A program made the translations under genes and the position numbers. Shown in pieces: positions 3,992 to 5,448 of a stretch of DNA of 5,448 nt (within the stretch, counting starts at the first letter, position 1; every line of letters starts with the position of its first letter). Location of the stretch: assembly GCA_947175005.1 (NCBI GenBank), contig CAMWLD010000168.1, forward strand, positions 1-5,448. The letters are read 5' to 3'. This stretch comes from an uncultured Ruminococcus sp. (GTDB lineage Bacteria; Bacillota; Clostridia; Oscillospirales; Ruminococcaceae). The notes beneath the pieces were generated by a model, which saw nothing but the letters and a program-made list of their open reading frames with translations, was not told the DNA's origin and made no database searches.

Positions 3992-5448
3992 ATGAATCAG
4001 ATGAAAACATTTGACAAGCACAGAGTGTTCACAACTACATTTGCGGGCAGAGAGCTGACTGTGGAAACAGGCAAGACCTGTGAGCTTTCCAACGGCTCAT
4101 GCTGGGTAAAATACGGCGAAACGGTGGTTATGGCGAACGTTACAGCCAGCGTTAAGCCCAGAGAGGGTATAGACTTTTTCCCTCTTTCGGTGGACTATGA
4201 GGAGAGACTTTACTCGGTGGGCAGGATTCCCGGGTCGTTTATGAAGCGTGAGGGCAAGCCCTCGGAAAAGGCTATTCTTACCTCCCGTGTGGTTGACAGA
4301 CCTATCCGCCCTCTGTTCCCCAAGGATATGAGAAATGATGTTTCGGTGGTTATGACGGTGCTGGCGGTTGACCCCGACCATTCTCCCGAGATCGTGGGAA
4401 TGATCGCAACTTCCGTCGCCATTTCCATTTCGGATATTCCCTGGGCAGGACCTATCGGCGGTATCAGTGTAGGTCTTGTTGACGGTGAGATAGTGCTCAA
4501 CCCCACTTTAAAGCAGAGAGCGAAAAACGATCTTAATCTGACTGTTGCGGGCACTATGGAAAAGGTCGTTATGATCGAGGCGGGTGCAAACGAAGTCGAC
4601 GACGACACCATGCTGGACGCCATTATCAAGGGTCATGAGGAGATCAAAAAGATCGTTGCGTTCATTAACGATATTACCGCAGAGATCGGCAAGAAGAAGT
4701 TTGAATTTGAGTCAATGGACGTTGACCATGATATGTTTGATGAGATCGAGACCTTTGCGGCAGAGAGGGTAAAGGTTGCCCTTGACACCGACGACAAGAA
4801 CAAGAGAGAGGAAATGCTCAATCCTATAAAGGACGATATTCACGCCGAATTTGACGGGAGATATCCCGAAAAAGAGGCTATGATAGACGAGTGCATTTAC
4901 AAGCTTCAGAAGAAGATAGTAAGAAACTGGCTTTACGAGGGCAAGCGTGTTGACGGCAGAGGACTGGACGATATCCGTCCGCTGGCTGCCGAGGTCGGCG
5001 TACTGCCGAGAGTTCACGGCTCGGGACTGTTTACAAGAGGACAGACCCAGGTGCTGACTGTTGCCACACTGGGTCCTGTAAGCGACGCACAGCGTATTGA
5101 CGGACTTGATGAAGAGGACAGCAAGCGGTATATGCACCACTACAACTTCCCCTCCTACTCGGTTGGTGAGACAAAGCCCTCAAGAGGACCCGGCAGACGT
5201 GAGATAGGTCACGGAGCGCTGGCGGAGAGAGCTTTGGAGCCTGTTATTCCCCCTGTGGAAGAATTCCCCTATGCGCTGCGTCTTGTTTCCGAGGTGCTTT
5301 CCTCCAACGGTTCTACTTCTCAGGGCTCTATCTGCGGCTCGACTCTTGCGCTCATGGACGCAGGCGTGCCTATCAAGTCTCCTGTAGCGGGCATTTCCTG
5401 CGGACTTATTACAAGGGACGACGGCTCGTTCCAGACTATGGTGGACAT
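3992..5448 (+). CDS. pnp: Polyribonucleotide nucleotidyltransferase (PNPase), 3' end outside the window
   Basis: PNPase degrades RNA 3' to 5' with phosphate, releasing nucleoside diphosphates, and is a trimeric core enzyme of mRNA decay. The window holds the first 485 residues of a protein usually about 700 long; the frame is open to the right edge. The first RNase PH-like domain contains [11 protein letters not shown] (62-72), [16 protein letters not shown] and [14 protein letters not shown] helical linker region spans about residues 215-315. The second, catalytic RNase PH-like domain begins at [10 protein letters not shown] (322-331) and shows [12 protein letters not shown] (342-353), [28 protein letters not shown] and [10 protein letters not shown] (437-446), which covers the phosphate-binding serine region. 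The catalytic aspartates (DIQG...GDMD in the family) and the KH and S1 RNA-binding domains lie beyond the edge. TGGAGG (3979-3984) is seven bases before the ATG and fixes the start. It lies 238 bases after rpsO, with a structured leader that suggests post-transcriptional control. Confidence 0.97.
   Translation, partial: MNQMKTFDKHRVFTTTFAGRELTVETGKTCELSNGSCWVKYGETVVMANVTASVKPREGIDFFPLSVDYEERLYSVGRIPGSFMKREGKPSEKAILTSRVVDRPIRPLFPKDMRNDVSVVMTVLAVDPDHSPEIVGMIATSVAISISDIPWAGPIGGISVGLVDGEIVLNPTLKQRAKNDLNLTVAGTMEKVVMIEAGANEVDDDTMLDAIIKGHEEIKKIVAFINDITAEIGKKKFEFESMDVDHDMFDEIETFAAERVKVALDTDDKNKREEMLNPIKDDIHAEFDGRYPEKEAMIDECIYKLQKKIVRNWLYEGKRVDGRGLDDIRPLAAEVGVLPRVHGSGLFTRGQTQVLTVATLGPVSDAQRIDGLDEEDSKRYMHHYNFPSYSVGETKPSRGPGRREIGHGALAERALEPVIPPVEEFPYALRLVSEVLSSNGSTSQGSICGSTLALMDAGVPIKSPVAGISCGLITRDDGSFQTMVD

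Noticed and set aside
3810..3995. Small open frame (61 codons) between rpsO and pnp
   Set aside because: Its ATG-less upstream context and Trp/Arg-rich translation do not look coding, and it is crossed by two strong hairpins that explain the sequence better.
4097..5140. Several minus-strand open frames inside pnp
   Set aside because: All are shadows of a highly conserved plus-strand gene whose frame is open throughout.
1..5448. CRISPR array, tRNA or rRNA genes, insertion sequence ends, attachment sites
   Set aside because: I scanned for regular spaced repeats, tRNA-like cloverleaf/TTCRA motifs and transposase-like proteins with flanking inverted repeats, and saw none.

Overview
The window looks like chromosomal DNA of a low-to-moderate-GC Clostridia-type Firmicute (Ruminococcus/Oscillospirales-like). 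This is inferred from the gene types, the strong AGGAG-type ribosome binding sites, the TATAAT promoters with 17-base spacers, and the look of the S15 and PNPase proteins. No species can be named from the sequence alone. Stop codons TAA, TGA and TAG all appear as gene ends, so the standard bacterial code is the default reading.

Left end (1-991): the 3' part of a gene for a secreted lipoprotein of unknown function, entering from outside the window. It has a lipobox, a long acidic linker and a folded C-terminal part. It stops at a TAG (779-781), but the same frame stays open for 46 more protein-like codons up to TAA at 920-922. This suggests a nonsense-shortened gene, or less likely readthrough. 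A weak terminator hairpin follows.

Middle (992-3226): a divergent pair, a MATE-family efflux transporter on the minus strand and an AraC/XylS-family regulator on the plus strand. Their 171-base spacer holds two overlapping back-to-back promoters. A 12-base direct repeat (10/12 identical, 20-base period) lies across both and is a natural candidate for the regulator's operator. The simplest reading is a locally regulated drug or metabolite efflux module.

Right end (3227-5448): the conserved rpsO-pnp pair (ribosomal protein S15, then polynucleotide phosphorylase, which runs off the window after 485 codons). rpsO has a near-ideal promoter with helically phased A-tracts upstream and a structured leader of about 130 nt, probably involved in S15 autoregulation. 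The rpsO-pnp spacer carries a hairpin over the rpsO stop codon, a long GAAA-capped hairpin with a poor U-tract (leaky terminator and/or RNase site), two more perfect or near-perfect hairpins and an extended -10 promoter. This resembles in layout the E. coli rpsO-pnp junction, where pnp is controlled through RNA processing of its leader.

I see no evidence for a new mobile, defence or biosynthetic system. The points of interest are regulatory: the shared operator, the rpsO leader, the pnp leader and the in-frame TAG.
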